Source: Silvimonas sp.
GTDB taxonomy: Bacteria; Pseudomonadota; Gammaproteobacteria; Burkholderiales; Chitinibacteraceae
NCBI GenBank assembly: GCA_030151005.1
Contig: JASLES010000143.1
Location: 1 to 5,417 of the forward strand
DNA: 5,417 nt
Direction of reading: 5' to 3'
In this document: positions 5,065-5,417 of the stretch, one piece after another
Position numbering within the stretch: position 1 is the first letter of the stretch
How the letters are laid out: each line of letters starts with the position of its first letter
Made by a program: the position numbers and the translations under genes
The notes under the pieces: model-generated
Told to the model about the DNA's origin: nothing
Databases searched by the model: none
What the model saw: only the letters and a program-made list of their open reading frames with translations

Positions 5065-5417
5065 ATGCGCACCTTGTTGCTTTATCTGATCCGTTTCTAC
5101 CAGCGTTTTGTTTCGCCCAGGAAGGGTTTTCAGTGTGCCATGCGCGTGCACACCGGGCGGGCCAGTTGTTCATGGCTGGGTTATCGCGCGGTGCGCCGTT
5201 ATGGCGTCTGGCAGGGTCTGAAGATCGCCCGTGCGCGCACACTCCGATGTGGTGAGGTGCACCGAACGTGCCGACACCGGCCTATGCCCCTGCCCGCTGC
5301 CCAAGCCGGGTTTTGCGATGTGGGTTGTGAGTTGTTGCCGTGTGATGCGAGCGACGCCTTATGTGATCCCCTGAGTTGTGCGCTGGAGGGAATGGCGGAG
5401 GGCTGTGATTGCAGCAG
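5065..5417 (+). CDS. YidD-like protein with cysteine-rich tail, 3' end outside window
   Basis: Reading from ATG 5065 gives 117 complete codons with no stop before the window ends. The N-terminal half matches the YidD family (membrane protein insertion efficiency factor): an amphipathic, membrane-binding start (MRTLLLYLIRFYQRFVSP, 1-18), then Cys24, Cys35 in the ASCSWLGYRAVRRYG stretch (33-47), and RCGEVH (61-66) with Cys62. These align with the three conserved Cys of YidD. The usual PTCS is changed to ASCS and the canonical GGxDPVP end is missing. A tail of at least 50 residues replaces it, with Cys at 69, 84, 88, 93, 100, 105, 114 and 116, giving 11 Cys in all. Such tailed YidD variants occur in proteobacteria, in my recollection. 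Canonical yidD lies between rnpA and yidC, which is not the context here. No ribosome binding site is evident, so the start rests on family similarity; an in-frame GTG at 5035 is possible. The promoter was not identified. Confidence 0.78.
   Translation, partial: MRTLLLYLIRFYQRFVSPRKGFQCAMRVHTGRASCSWLGYRAVRRYGVWQGLKIARARTLRCGEVHRTCRHRPMPLPAAQAGFCDVGCELLPCDASDALCDPLSCALEGMAEGCDCS

Noticed and set aside
4820..5242. Minus-strand ORF (140 codons) across the region upstream of the chemoreceptor operon
   Set aside because: It overlaps both the YidD-like gene and the start of the 44-residue ORF, and reads as low-complexity Arg/Pro/Cys-rich sequence with no recognised motif.

Overview
The window looks like chromosomal DNA from a GC-rich Gram-negative bacterium. 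A betaproteobacterium is most likely, possibly of the Neisseriales/Chitinibacteraceae type. That placement is a judgement from protein style (a six-helix chemoreceptor, an HD-GYP with a degenerate HD dyad, a cysteine-rich YidD relative) and codon use, not from a search. No mobile element, CRISPR array, tRNA or rRNA gene was seen, and composition looks even across the window.

Layout: (1) 26-208 (+) is a small, highly charged cytoplasmic protein with a good ribosome binding site, followed by a strong hairpin terminator at 244-269. (2) 280-1323 (-) is an HD-GYP-type protein whose HD dyad is replaced by Met-Asn; it ends against the same terminator. (3) 1324-1568 is a divergent intergenic region with a convincing sigma-70 promoter (1395-1423, minus strand) for the HD-GYP gene. 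(4) 1569-2534 (+) is a soluble GAF-GGDEF diguanylate cyclase with intact GGDEF and I-site motifs. (5) 2567-3133 (+) is a RibD-C/dihydrofolate-reductase-like protein 32 bases further on, possibly in the same transcript. (6) 3161-4696 (-) is a six-transmembrane methyl-accepting chemotaxis protein convergent to it. (7) 4693-4827 (-) is a 44-residue membrane protein immediately upstream of the chemoreceptor, whose stop codon overlaps the receptor start (ATGA). (8) 4828-5064 is a second divergent intergenic region carrying two inverted repeats. (9) 5065 to the window end (+) is a partial gene for a YidD-like protein with a cysteine-rich tail.

The common theme is signalling. A GGDEF protein that should make cyclic di-GMP is divergently transcribed from an HD-GYP protein that probably cannot degrade it by the usual metal-dependent mechanism and may act as a sensor or partner. 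The nearby chemoreceptor seems to sense something at or within the membrane, because it lacks a periplasmic domain. The most notable item is the small single-span protein translationally coupled to that chemoreceptor, which is a candidate accessory subunit. I see no clear multi-gene defence or biosynthetic system. Apart from this coupled pair and the cysteine-rich YidD variant, the window is fairly ordinary core or signalling DNA.
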